DNA of 64,000 nucleotides from Dolomedes plantarius (lineage: Eukaryota > Arthropoda > Arachnida > Araneae > Dolomedidae). The DNA lies in NCBI GenBank assembly GCA_907164885.2, contig OU015493.1, forward strand, positions 117,687,693-117,751,692, in the 5' to 3' direction. Position numbers and translations under genes: made by a program. Below are positions 1 through 11,165 of the stretch, one piece after another; positions within the stretch are counted from its first letter, which is position 1; every line of letters begins with the position of its first letter. The notes under the pieces are model-generated. The model made no database searches. It saw only the letters and a list, made by a program, of their open reading frames with translations, and was not told the DNA's origin.

Positions 1-1800
1 CAGCATTAGAAGCAACAGCATGTTTTAGTAAATTACTAGCTGAGTGGCAACCCGATGTGTTGCATTTTCGATTTAAAATGAAATGGTTTTATTTCTTAAA
101 GATTGAAAACTGTTTAATCACTTTTAAAAATACATTAGAATTTTTAAAAAATGAAATAATGATTTAAAATTTCCTTTTTCAAATTTTGGTTTTTGGCTTT
201 TGAAATAATTCTTTCAAATTTCCGTTTTCAAATTTTCTTTTTAAACAAAAAAAAAAGAAGCTTATTCAATTAGAAAAAAATTCTAAAGGTTTTAACTTCT
301 CCTTTCCTGAAACTAAAATTATTTCTAGTGCTTTAAAATTATTTCTGGATTTCAATTTTAAATGACTCGTTCTCAACTAATAATTTTTTATTTTGGCAAC
401 ATGGCCGAATGTAAATAGAAAATCTCATGGACGAAAAAGTGCTTAAAAAATAGAAAGACAGTTCTCAGGAATTCAAAATTGGTGGCGGAAGAATCCTCAT
501 CAGTTGCTCATTAATTAGAAACAAATTTCATGAACTTGCTGGAATTATTAGTGAGTAAAATAATAAGTCGAAAAATTACTAACTCCACATTCAGTTACAT
601 TAAGATACTATGGCGATCAGTGCGGGAAATTTTAAAAGTGAGTTTGGTAAGTATGCTTTTTTAGAATGATAACATTTTTTTATTAAATGCATTTGGTATA
701 TTTTGGAAGCTGAACATCTAGCAAATGCCGATAAATCGTAAAATTGACATTAACAGGTGCAGAAAACAGAAATATCTGTCCATCAAAATTGTCGATTTCG
801 GGAAATTCGGAAAACTGCTTTGGGGAAAAAGCTTCGTTTGCAATGAAAAACATTTTTAACTTTATAAAAATGTGTATATCCTTAAAGATGAACAGTTGTA
901 AAACACATGGGAATAAAAAAAATTTGTCGATTGGTGGGTGAAAAAGTTGAATTTTGCATGCATGAAAATAGTGGAAATTTGCGAAACGGAAAGGAGCAGG
1001 CCCACCCGGAATGTCTTCTGCTTCTGCTGTCCGCTTCTTTTGAGTTTGGAGGTTTTAATTTTATAATTAAAAAAGTTTAAAGTTTTGAAAGTTGAGGATG
1101 GCACCAGTGCACGCGTCTCGTCTGTCCGCGTCCATCGGTACCAGTCGCGATATCCTGCTATGCTCGGTTCGCTAGATTAGCCCGTCCCCGTGTCTGATGA
1201 CTAACAAACTAACATTTGTTTACCTTCAGCTGTTATTATATAGATATCTAGCCTTTAAGCCAGCCATATAATCTTCTGCAAACCAATTATTCGGCCATTA
1301 GTCCATTTTCCAACAGGGTATTCGGAAACAAGATGTGCCACTTAATAGTAGACAATAGTGGACTATAAAAACACCATTATAATCTAGATAAGAAGAATTG
1401 TTCGAAGTTAAACTGGCGCTACAAGATATGGATGCTAGGGAGACAATTAGGTAATCTTAAGAACTGCTGTTGGACTAATGATATAGCTTTCCAAATCAGA
1501 GGTACTGAGAACATACCCAGCAGTGAAAAATTATCTACGAAATGACAAGTCTTTGGAAAATTAATCTAATTCCTAATAGCTGTGAAAAGAACCTTCATTT
1601 TTTTTAAAAAGTCCATTCCTAACAAGCCTATGGCATGCAGTTATTCGCTATCACTTTTCACTTTGTAATGTGTAACTTATGCATTCGTCCTTACTGCCCA
1701 TATTTACCTTATTGTTCATGAACTGATGTTTAATTCGTCGATTGTGTTGAAGAGTACTGAACTATAAATCCACGTTTCACAAATTGAAAACAACTGACTT
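1..1800. other. AT-rich sequence with no recognised gene
   Basis: I see no coding region with convincing composition here. Short open frames, such as 744-941, are what AT-rich DNA gives by chance. A GC-richer patch at about 1105-1200 stands out from its surroundings but I cannot assign it. Confidence 0.6.
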
Positions 1801-1952
1801 CGAATAACCTTTTTTCGCATAACGTCTGATGCCGTCAGCGTGTTATAAATCAGGCCAGCACAACATAAGGCACGTGAGCCATATGTGGCCCACCAGCACT
1901 CACTCTGTGGCCCGCGATGCCTTTTGTGAAGACGCATTATAAATCTAAAAAA

Positions 1953-1960
1953 AATAATAA

Positions 1961-1981
<21 letters not shown>
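1953..1981. repeat. (AAT)n microsatellite
   Basis: Nine to ten uninterrupted AAT units followed by a poly-T stretch. Confidence 0.9.
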
Positions 1982-1994
<13 letters not shown>

Positions 1995-2200
1995 AGAATA
2001 TTACAAAAGTAATATAAAAGCAATGAATATTAATATTTTTTAATTTTTTAAATTATCAGTAATTTTTTTTGTTGTTTTTAAAGTATTTTTCGTTCTCCCA
2101 TGTATCCTATTTTTTTGCTGCCTACTCCAACCCTCCATAAAATAATAAAAAATAACCTTTTTTTCGCATAACATCTAATGCCGTGTTATAAAAATGAAAT

Positions 2201-2246
2201 CCCGAAATGTGATGAGTGCCCGAAATGGCACTCATCACATTTCGGG
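2201..2246. repeat. Perfect 20-bp hairpin
   Basis: Arms 2201-2220 and 2227-2246 are exact reverse complements around a 6-nt loop (CGAAAT). It lies just outside the left arm of the larger inverted repeat at 2299-2954. Confidence 0.9.
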
Positions 2247-2298
2247 TTGAATGGGCCTCATATAGAGGTTTCCCACCTATATGCGGTACACCCCCCTT

Positions 2299-2954
2299 AA
2301 CTTCTAAACGATGGCAGCTTAGACCATAAAGTTGGTGTCTAGGTATAGTAAAAAGGCTATGCACGACTCGATGAGGCAACTTACAGCGCCATCTATCGGC
2401 AAATTTTGGAATTAGCGTTTTTATCTCACTAACGGTACTAGATACGGGAAAAAAGTCATTTACAAAGTTGTTCAACATCATCGATTTAGTAAGAAAATAC
2501 ACCTTAAGCACATTGATACTCGAAACAGAATGCTGAAAATGAACATTTGTTTGGTCACGATTTCGAAAATTGTCATGTCATAAAGAGTGAAAGAAAGAAA
2601 CTGAGACATTTCCCTATCTTCAGGATCATTTATTTATGTTGCTGACATTGCTATCCATTAGCCACTATACACATTTGCACTCTGGACTGGATTTCTCGCT
2701 GCTGAAATAATAATTGTGAATAATTTTTACATTCTGTTTTGAGTATTAATGTGCGCAAGGTGTCTTTTCTTACTAAATGGATAATGCTGAACAACTTTGT
2801 AAATGACTTTTTTCCCATATCTCGTGCCGTTTTTGAGATAAAAACGCTAGTTCCAAATTTGCCGATGGTGGCGTTGTCGCACCGAGTAGCGCGTTGTCTT
2901 TTTACTATACCTAGACACTAACTTTATGGCCTAAGCTGTCACCGTTTAGAAGTT
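2299..2954. mobile_element. Long inverted repeat, possible foldback or TIR element
   Basis: The arm 2299-2532 matches the reverse complement of 2730-2954 over about 230 bp with scattered substitutions and small indels. The spacer is about 200 bp. Both arms contain a block reading ACAACTTTGTAAATGACTTT on one strand and a CTATACCTAGACAC block further in. The structure resembles long TIRs of a non-autonomous DNA transposon or two copies of one repeat in opposite orientation. No transposase coding is visible. Confidence 0.75.
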
Positions 2955-3081
2955 GTGTAAAGGATATAGTGGTAACCCTGTAGAATACTCTGCAGCCAAA
3001 AGAAGGGGGAATAGTTCTACTCAATTAATCAGGATGTTATGCAAAGAAATCTATGTGGATTTGTGATAGCTCATAGACCCG

Positions 3082-3252
3082 TAGTTCTCAAATATATTTT
3101 GTCTCGAAACCTATATGATTTTTTTTTCCAAATCTTAAAACCTCTACTTACATTTTAAGGGCCATCCAATCCTATATTTTATGAGATCTTATTAAAATAT
3201 ATCTCCTCTAATGGTATCTCGGAGTGCCGGAAAACGTATTTGGGATACACTG
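3082..3252. mobile_element. Degenerate hAT-type miniature element
   Basis: The left end resembles the common hAT terminus (GTAGTTCTCAAAT) and the right end carries a degraded complement (TATTTGGGATACACT). About 170 bp long. No clean target duplication was found, so the boundaries are approximate. Confidence 0.4.
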
Positions 3253-3660
3253 GGTTAGGCTGCTATTAAAAAATTATTATTTTGTGTCTTTTTAACTTAC
3301 AGGAATGCATCATAGCTTGCATAAAGAAATATGAGGATAAAGAAATGTGCGGAAAAGATGAAGAATGAAATATGTGGGAAAATAGTGCACCTACATATGA
3401 AATTTCCTGAATATGAAAATATAACTGACAGAATTCATTTCTTATGAATAAATGCATTAAGAAATTTGAGTATATTAATAATCTAAAACTTTTACTGCCC
3501 AATGAAACCAATGTGAAATCAATAAATTTCAAATATTATTAGCACTCATCAATAAAATTACTTTTTTACTACACCATACACTGTCTTTGATTTTATTATT
3601 TGAGAAAATAATTGTATAACCGATTATCACGAGTGCTCATATGCCACTATCTATATACAG

Positions 3661-3978
3661 CAGGGGTGGGCAGACTTTTCCAGGGTACGGCTATTTCTAA
3701 TTTTTTTCAAGGTGTTGCGGTCCACCCAGTGGCGTAGGTGTGGTCTTCGTGCGCTTCCAATGAAGGTACATGTGTCATCTACTCATTCATCGAATCATTT
3801 GCTCAAGTAAACACAGTCGCATCGATTGTGAAAAGCCGATTCTCCAGTTTAGCTGGCGTCGGTGTTCCATAAATATATTTCTTTTAGTATGCGCGTCTTA
3901 GGTCTTAGTAAAGGCGGTCACCTCAAAATGTCTTTGTGGTCCACCAGTCGATTGCGATCGACTTAATGCCCACCCCTG
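3661..3978. mobile_element. hAT-type MITE with 8-bp TSD
   Basis: The ends are CAGGGGTGGGC at 3661 and GCCCACCCCTG at 3968-3978, an 11-bp perfect TIR. The flanks ATATACAG (3653-3660) and ATATACTG (3979-3986) match at 7 of 8 positions. Length 318 bp with no coding capacity: a non-autonomous hAT element. Confidence 0.85.
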
Positions 3979-4454
3979 ATATACTGTGATATGAGAGCGA
4001 AAAAACACAGGAGTTTTGCTTATAAATAGGGGGAATTTCTGACACAATATTGAATTCTTTCCCAGTGTTTTAATTTAGAAATACGAATTATATCATAAAG
4101 TTTTAAGATCTAATTTCCTTGCTTTAACAGCGAAAGTAACTCTTTGGGAGCTCTTTTCCAATGTTTTTTAGACCTGACCATCATCCGTCTTGGAGCATGT
4201 GAAAACTTTACCGTTCGAAAACCACTTCATGACGCATTTATTGCAACACCTATGATCGCTATTGTCAATTACAAATTCATATCATGGAGGAATCTTTGAC
4301 AACTAGAAAATAATCAAAAAGAAATCACCGAAGACAGTTAATAAATTTTAAGTTCTTCAAGCCATGAAAACCCTAATATTTTATTTTCTCAAAATCCAAA
4401 CGCACTGTCAGAATCCAAACGCAAATTAACTTTCGGGTCTCGTTTAACTTGGTA

Positions 4455-4515
4455 AAAATCACTGTTGTGTAATGGTTAAACAAATTTCTCCGAAAAGTCC
4501 TGGGTTCAATTTAAG
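4455..4515 (+). repeat. tRNA-like SINE remnant
   Basis: A box-A-like segment (GTGTAATGGTT) is followed about 30 nt later by a box-B-like GGGTTCAATTTA. The spacing fits a tRNA-derived SINE head, but no cloverleaf or tail can be delimited. Confidence 0.35.
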
Positions 4516-5197
4516 GGCAAACCAAATGTGTTTTAAGAGTAAATGCAATCAAGAACAGTATAAAAGAGCGACAGAGGGGACATCATAAATGTACACTTCT
4601 AAGAAACACGTACCTTCAGTCACTTGTACCCGTAAACTTGGCGTTATACCTGCTTTATGAAAATTTTCTTTAGACCTCCCTCATATATAATTAAACGTAT
4701 TCCGACCCTTAATTTTTTAGGGGATAAAAAAGGGGTGCAGCTTCTCCGATTTTGACTATTCCAAAGGCTAGCTTGATTTTGAAGATCATTAAGGGACATA
4801 CCGTATATGATGGCATCTAAATTAACATTTTTAATTAATTTTACAGCATTTTCTCACTTTTAGATTGTCAAGTATTAGCATTAATTTTCTATTTAAATGC
4901 TCATAAAATTACATTCACTAAGAAAAGCATACTTTATACTGGTAAGCTTTCAAAATCAGACTTTTCTCTTTCGTTAAGCAATTAAAGTATTCAAAACTTA
5001 ATTATATTTTGAAAAGTGAATTTTATTTATTATCAGTATTGGATTCGGTCATGACTACTTACGTAGTATATTACTGCAATCAACATAGATATAGGCTCTA
5101 GAACATTTTTATGACAAAAAATGTGAAATAAATTTGAACCGGATATATGGAGTCATTTTCAAAATAAAATTAATAAATTTTAATAATTTAAATCATA

Positions 5198-6603
5198 CAC
5201 TGCTGGCCACTGTAAATGCAATACCCTGAAGGAAACATGCAAATAACATGAAATTTACAACATGCATTAGCGGAGGTGAGATATGCAAATGATTAGAATT
5301 TCAGCGCAGACGCACATCACGCGCGCCTGTGGCGCCACTTCAAAGCGCTATTTAAGGCTTGGAGATTTCGACGATTTCAAGTTCGGCAATTGTGTTTTTC
5401 TTGTGATTTTTTCAACATAACAATCAATTATGCCTCGTCGAAAACAGCGATCATCTTTTGATCAAGTATCCGAGTTCGACAGAGGAAGGATAGTGGCCTA
5501 CCGAGATTGTGTATTATTTTCCAGGGAAATCGGTAGTCGTTTTGGACGAAACCAAACAACTGTAATGCGGATATGTGATCGTTGGATGCAGGAGGGTACG
5601 ACGGACCGGCGTGTTCGATCGCATCCACCTCAGCGCACCACTTCACGTGATGACACGCAAATTGTGCGCATGGCAGTGACGGATCGCTCAGTCCCATCAC
5701 GAACCATAGCACAGCACATGCAGTCTCTAACGCATCATCCAGTGTCTGCGCGTACCATTCGACGCCGTTTACAGCAGAGTGGTCTGTCCGCAAGACGTCC
5801 ATTGCTTTGTCTACCCTTGACGCAGAACCACAGATGTCTCCGCCACCAATGGTGCGATGACAGAAGGATGTGGACGGCAGAATGGAATGAAATTGTCTTT
5901 ACTGACGAGTCACGCTTCTGTCTGCAACACCACGATGGTCGCATTCGAGTCTGGAGACACCGTGAAGAGACGATGCTGAACAGCTGCGTTATGCACCGCC
6001 ACACTGGTCCTGCACCGGGTATTATGGTATGGGGCGGTATTGGATATCACTCTCGCACACCTCTAGTACGCATTGCCGGTACTTTAAACAGCCAGCGCTA
6101 CATCTCCGAGGTGTTGGAGCCAGTTGTCCTTCTTTACCTTCAGGGCTTGCCCACAGCCATATTTCAACAGGATAATGCGCGACCACACGTGGCACGCATT
6201 GTCCAACGGTTCTTCATCAATCGCCAGATTGAATTGCTTCCCTGGCCACCTCGCTCTCAGGATCTTTCGCCGATAGAAAGCATGTGGTCCATGGTTGCTC
6301 TACGATTGACCCAGATTCCATCCCCAGCTGCCACAGCAGATCAACTTCGGCAACGTGTGGAAGCTGCTTGGTCTGCTGTACCCCAAGAACTCATCCAAAG
6401 TCTCTTTGAAATGCCGAGGTGTGTGGCAGCGGTGATCTCCAACAATGGCGGCTACACTGGGTACTGATTTTGGCAGGAACCACACTTCACAGAAGTCTAT
6501 AAATTTAATCATTTGATACTTGGTCAACATGTTATCTACAAAATAAATTTTGTTGTGATATCTCTTGTCTTTCTTGGTGTTGCAATTTGGGTGGCCAGCA
6601 GTG
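5198..6603 (+). mobile_element. Tc1-family transposon, apparently complete
   Basis: TIRs begin CACTGCTGGCCAC at 5198 and end GTGGCCAGCAGTG at 6603, with weaker similarity continuing inward. TA dinucleotides at 5196-5197 and 6604-6605 form the expected target duplication. The 1406-bp element holds one uninterrupted transposase gene. Nothing visible in the sequence rules out mobility. Confidence 0.93.
5430..6467 (+). CDS. Tc1-like transposase, intact
   Basis: The 345-residue protein would cut and paste its own element in the nucleus. Residues 1-120 form a paired-like DNA-binding region with helix-turn-helix segments (around EFDRGRIVAY and SARTIRRRL). The catalytic DDE domain follows. I place the three acidic residues at D159 (FTDESRF), D248 (QQDNARPH) and E283 (LSPIESMW), with 34 residues between the last two, the classic Tc1 DD34E spacing. 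The ATG at 5430 opens with MPRRK and lies about 230 bp inside the left TIR, which is normal. No frameshift or internal stop occurs and the length is typical for Tc1. Base composition is much more GC-rich than the flanks, consistent with recent insertion. Confidence 0.95.
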   Translation: MPRRKQRSSFDQVSEFDRGRIVAYRDCVLFSREIGSRFGRNQTTVMRICDRWMQEGTTDRRVRSHPPQRTTSRDDTQIVRMAVTDRSVPSRTIAQHMQSLTHHPVSARTIRRRLQQSGLSARRPLLCLPLTQNHRCLRHQWCDDRRMWTAEWNEIVFTDESRFCLQHHDGRIRVWRHREETMLNSCVMHRHTGPAPGIMVWGGIGYHSRTPLVRIAGTLNSQRYISEVLEPVVLLYLQGLPTAIFQQDNARPHVARIVQRFFINRQIELLPWPPRSQDLSPIESMWSMVALRLTQIPSPAATADQLRQRVEAAWSAVPQELIQSLFEMPRCVAAVISNNGGYTGY

Positions 6604-6605
6604 TA

Positions 6606-7128
6606 GTTTCTTGAATAAATTTTTCATTGGAACCCGTATTCGATTTTTCAAAAAATCGGAGAAACTCCTATCTATATTCTATGGAAATCCCTTTAGTTTT
6701 GATTTTTAAAAGGTATAAATGTAACACAAAAATTTTTTTATGAAGAGAATTTATATAAAAAATACATAATATATAAAATATTGTTAAAATGCATGTTTTT
6801 AACTGTTGTAAGAATGTCAAAATTTAATAAAAAGTTCAAAGCAAATAACATTGCTGCTTCTTAAATTCCAGTAGCCTCTAAAAATTTGTTTAATATAAGT
6901 TAGCTGAATTCATTTATTTGGAGCAGCGTTCAGTCTGTAGGGATATTTAGAATTTGTGATAGCATATTTAGAGAAGCCAGATTCCCATAAATATGTTGTG
7001 GCAAATTTGAATATTCGTCAAATATATTGCAAAAGAAAATTGATCAAAGTCGTCATTAAATAAAATTTAATGACATTTGTATAATGCTCTCATATAGTGC
7101 CACATATTTTTCCATGAGTTCAGATCAG
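6606..7128. other. AT-rich sequence, nothing recognised
   Basis: No coding, TIR or tRNA-like signal that I can support. Confidence 0.6.
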
Positions 7129-7170
7129 GCCTGTCTCCTCACCAAACCAATATTTGGTGAGGAGACAGGC
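7129..7170. repeat. Perfect 18-bp hairpin
   Basis: Arms 7129-7146 and 7153-7170 are exact reverse complements around CCAATA. It is the first of two tandem hairpins abutting the dispersed repeat that starts near 7243. Confidence 0.92.
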
Positions 7171-7184
7171 TCATGCTGCGTCAT

Positions 7185-7244
7185 AGGAGGAGAGTAAACA
7201 ATATTTCAGGCCTCATGTTCTGAAATATTGTTTACTCTCCTCCT
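7185..7244. repeat. Perfect 25-bp hairpin
   Basis: Arms 7185-7209 and 7220-7244 are exact reverse complements with a 10-nt loop. It lies 14 bp after the preceding hairpin and touches the left edge of the repeat at 7243-7960. Confidence 0.92.
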
Positions 7245-7960
7245 CTGATGAGAAGAGACCTGGGACGGTCTTTAAGGTTGATGCCTCGGGGAAGTCGATT
7301 CTCGAAATTAGGGGTAGGGGATAATTAACACCTGACGAGAAGCAGCCACGAGAAGTATTTACCACTCTTTAGGCTTTAAGAAAATTATGATGGTTTTAAC
7401 TATTAAGGCTTTAAGAAATTTATCACTATTTTGCTTTTTTAATTTCATGTAATCAACGCATTTTAAAACTTTTAATTTGGCATCATACTACTTACTATTT
7501 CTTGAAGTAATGTGCGAGGGAATTTCAGAAATCCTCGATAAAATTTAGAGTCATATTTACTTTTATAAATACTCGATCATACAAAAATTTATAATTATAG
7601 ATATAGATTTCTGGGTATTTGGGTTTTTGCAATTGTTTGTTTTTTTTCTTTCGCCATAGGAGACGCGATCTTCTTCGGCAATTTTGTTTACATTTAAAAT
7701 AGTAAGTGGGGTCAGTTATATTAATAAACAAAGCAAACATAAAACACATGGGATTTCAGAAACCGATGACGGCAGGAATAAATGATAAAAATTACACAAC
7801 TGAAGTGTGGTTTTCAATTATAGACTTTTCTTTTATTGCATGTGTTGTACAGAGTAGATTATTATCAGAGTTACGGCAAGTTCAGTTTTTGAACATTCGT
7901 AATGCATTTCACACATGTGCCATTTTTAAACGAATTTTGTCTTTATTTAGGACATAATTG
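7243..7960 (+). repeat. Dispersed direct repeat, copy 1
   Basis: This segment matches 10455-11165 in the same orientation with moderate divergence. Shared landmarks include CTCTTTAGG, AGAGTAGATTATTAT and AGAGTTACGG. The pair is offset by about 3.2 kb and brackets a reverse-transcriptase fragment, so it may be the pseudo-LTR pair of a Penelope-like element, or simply a duplicated repeat. Confidence 0.8.
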
Positions 7961-8201
7961 GGCATTCGTAGCGAGGAATTGTAGAATTTTTATGTGTTTC
8001 AGAAACATGAAGATGGAAAAATATATTTTAATGCACCCATTTCTTCAATCTACTTCTGCGTGTCTTGCACACTTCCTTTGGTTGTTATTCTGAATAATTT
8101 TTACATCTGGTAAGGCAATTCTCTTTTAGATATATTTTTATTTATTTTTCTGATCTAATAGACCCAATCGACTTAATTCCGGCCCTACCCTTTAAAGTGT
8201 T

Positions 8202-8662
8202 ATGTTGATTACACTAATGACCTCTTCTAAAAAATCACATGCAACTAGTATTCCCCATGATAACTTAATGAATATCTACTCCGAAATATATGATTCCTAT
8301 CTTGATAGCACTTTAATCTTAAAATGTGACTGGATTGATCTATTTAAATTTAAGATTTTTGAAAACTACCTCTTTAATGTCATGGGTTTCTTTAAACAGA
8401 TAAAGGGTATCCCAATGGGTAATAGCTTCTCTAGTGCCTTTGCAAACATTTTCTTTCATTCTTACGAAACTAAATTTCTTAACTCAAATAATGTTACCGG
8501 ATTTAGGTACTATATTGATGAACTGATAATTTTTAACTGTAACGATTTGAATTTCTTAATGAAATCTACCCAAAGGAGCTAACTTTAAACAGTACTAATG
8601 AAAATAATCATTTTGCGACTTATCTGGATATAAATATTAAAATTCAAAATAGCGTATAACGC
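8202..8662 (+). pseudogene. Reverse transcriptase fragment, Penelope-like or related
   Basis: The frame starting at 8202 reads through two RT landmarks: KGIPMGNSFSSAFANIFF (the conserved PMG-x-ANI region) and FRYYIDELIIF, where the usual catalytic YIDD/YVDD reads YIDE. After about 8550 the homologous frame shifts by one base and continues as EIYPKELTLN and FATYLDINIKI before a stop at about 8660. The copy is therefore 5'-incomplete, frameshifted and altered in the catalytic box. The motif style suits Penelope-like RTs or another non-LTR relative. I cannot decide the clade by eye. It sits between the two direct repeats 7243-7960 and 10455-11165. Confidence 0.65.
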
Positions 8663-9760
8663 TGAAGATTTTTTGGAGGCATGTGGCATTTTCGAGGAAA
8701 ACCTACGTAAGAATAATTTCCCTAATAATTTCGGCAATTTAAAAGTTTAAAAAACATGGCATTTAGACTAGGGTATATTTTAAAGACGTTTAGGATAGGG
8801 TTTCTGTCTCATACTTTTTTTAAACTTCATTGGGGTGTGGCGCTGTGGTTTTGCTACAGTGACGTATCTACTAGGGTAAAAATTGGCTGCTGTTTTACCA
8901 TAACCGTCAGTTACTGTTTTAGGGTACGTATGCATCTTTGCTTTTAGTATTTCCATTAAGATTGTATGTGTACTTGCATTTATGGTGCTTTGAGCCCTAA
9001 GTTCAGGATGTCTGTTTATTTTCATTTGATTTGACTATCTGTTTCAATGGGGATCTCGGGGCCTTGGGATGTTTTTTGGTTAAACGTATCCTATTCAGAA
9101 AGTCTCCCTTGTGGTAACTTATTTGGTTAGGCTCCCTGATGAAGAAACCAGTCGGTTACCTCGATTTCTGGTTTAGTTCCGGCGCTACTACAGAATCTTC
9201 CCTTTGGTGCGTGGATCCCTCAGTGCTTGTTTTCTGTTTGTTTTTTGTCTACATTCTTCCTATAATTATCTTGCTTTGTTGGATTATTTATTTTTAGTTA
9301 TATTTGTTCTTTTTCAATATATGGATTTGCTGCAACTGGGCAATCTTTTATTGAAAAGTTATAAGTTTTCAACGCTAGGGTAGGTTTTAAGTTAATTTGT
9401 TTGGTAGTCTATGCCCGCTTTTTAATTTTTATGCTTATGTTGAATTGTTTATATTATATAATATCTTCTCATAACTTAGTTTTTGTTAGCCAGATTTTTG
9501 GCTAGTTTAAAAGTTAAATGAAAACGTGAAAGATGTTTTGCTTAGTTGCAAATTTATAATTTGGAAAATAGATATAAGAAATCAGCGTTTAAACGTTTCA
9601 GATTATACAGCAAACGGCACGGCAAACGTCACGTCAGTTAATATTCCAATAGGTATAGTGTTTAAAATTTCCTTTCAATTGTTAACTGTAGATGTGTATT
9701 CCTTCCCATCTGTCTCTTGCAAACACTGCCTTTTCTTAGGGTAAACCATTACAGAAAGAA
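8663..9760. other. T-rich sequence, likely decayed element interior
   Basis: No intact coding region. Because it lies between the repeat pair, it may be the decayed 3' part of the same retroelement, but I cannot recognise an endonuclease domain. Confidence 0.4.
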
Positions 9761-10440
9761 ACACCTGATCGAGTCTTCCTTGGGACAAATGCCAATATTT
9801 GGCAAAAGGTAGGGATTTTTGGTGACAACCTCCATCTCACCACATCCTGGGGAAGGTTATGAGGTCTCGTTGACCTTCGCTTTTATCACTTTCCACCCCT
9901 CATGAAAAAATAACTCCTCCTGAGCGATCACTTTCTCAGGGATCTTCTCTCCAGAGGAAATCTATACCAGTTAGGTGGCCAAAAACCGATAAACTCGAAC
10001 GGCGGTTTCCGTGACGTCATCGCTTTCACGGGTAACTAGAAACCTGCAACCCCTTGTTCGTCTTTGTGATGCATTTGGCAGAGCATGGCGTCATACGGCG
10101 AGATAGCTGGCTTCGCGGACATGCCGGAGACCGTAACACTCCGTTCTCCGCGGGATTTTAAAAATCTTACAAATTCGAGTACCCTTGCGGCTCCGGTTGC
10201 AATCATGCCGGTTGCAGTCATGCCCCTCACGCGACACTAGACGCGTGAGGGGCATGTTGGTTCCTCCCAAAAGCTCTGTGTGCGATGGGCAGCGGGAATA
10301 TCCATAATTTCGATAATCTGACGTCATCTCTTTCATGGTTGAAACAGAATCGGGCATCAACACTATAGTTTCGGATTTCTGGGCAGAGTTCTTTTGGAGT
10401 AATACACCGTTTGGGTGAATTAATGGCGTCTCTAGTGCTA
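9760..10440. other. GC-richer block with repeated CRE-like motif
   Basis: This block is clearly less AT-rich than its surroundings. TGACGTCA occurs at 10012-10019 and 10319-10326, each inside a longer similar context (TGACGTCATCKCTTTCAYGG), suggesting a diverged internal duplication. No convincing protein is encoded on either strand. Confidence 0.5.
10219..10256. repeat. Perfect 15-bp hairpin
   Basis: Arms 10219-10233 (CATGCCCCTCACGCG) and 10242-10256 are exact reverse complements around an 8-nt loop. Confidence 0.92.
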
Positions 10441-10454
10441 CTTTTTATAGTCCA

Positions 10455-11165
10455 CCTCTGGTGAGAAGATCCCTGGGACTGGTTTTAAGGTTCCCGCCTC
10501 CAGGAGGTCGATAATTGAAATGAGGGATCGGGGATAATCATGAACATTAACCACGAGAAATATATATATATCGCTCTTTAGGTATTATGAAAGTTTTAAT
10601 TATTTAGGCTTTGAGAAAACCATCAAATGTTTTGATTTCTATTTTCATGTAATCAATGTATTTTAAGACTTTTAACTCTGAATCATACTACTTACTATTT
10701 CCCGAAGTAATGTGAGGAAGTTCATAAATCCTCAGTGAAATTTAGAATCATGTTTGCTTTTATAAATCATGGATCTTAGAAAAATTTATCATTTTAGATG
10801 AAAATTTCTGGGTATTTGAGTTGTTGCAATTCTTAGTTTTTTCTTTTTTCTTTTACTTAAGGAGAAGCTATTTTTTCGGCAGTTTTGTTTTCATTTAAAT
10901 TCGTAAGTGTGTTCAATTATATAAGAAAATAATGCAAACATAAAGCAAATGGATTTTCAGAGACCGATGACAGCACGAATAAATAATAACAATACACTAG
11001 TGAATTATAGTTTACAATTATAGACTTTTTTCCCCTTCCATTTACTGTACAGAGTAGATTATTATTAGAGTTACGGAAATTTCAGTTTTTGGATTTATGA
11101 AAGGCATTTCTTACATATCCTATTTTTTTAATGAATTTTGTTTTTATTCGGGAAATAAGTGGTCG
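10455..11165 (+). repeat. Dispersed direct repeat, copy 2
   Basis: Same family and orientation as 7243-7960. Similarity begins near GGTGAGAAG and fades near 11165. The two tandem hairpins next to copy 1 are absent here. Confidence 0.8.

Noticed and set aside
2122..2511. 129-residue minus-strand frame
   Set aside because: It lies across the hairpin and inverted-repeat arm, and the opposite arm gives only a broken counterpart. No protein family motif.
5428..6004. Minus-strand frames of 124 and 89 residues
   Set aside because: Antisense shadows of the intact Tc1 transposase.
9135..9150. Hammerhead ribozyme at CCTGATGAAGAAACC
   Set aside because: The two core strings are adjacent, with no room for stem II.
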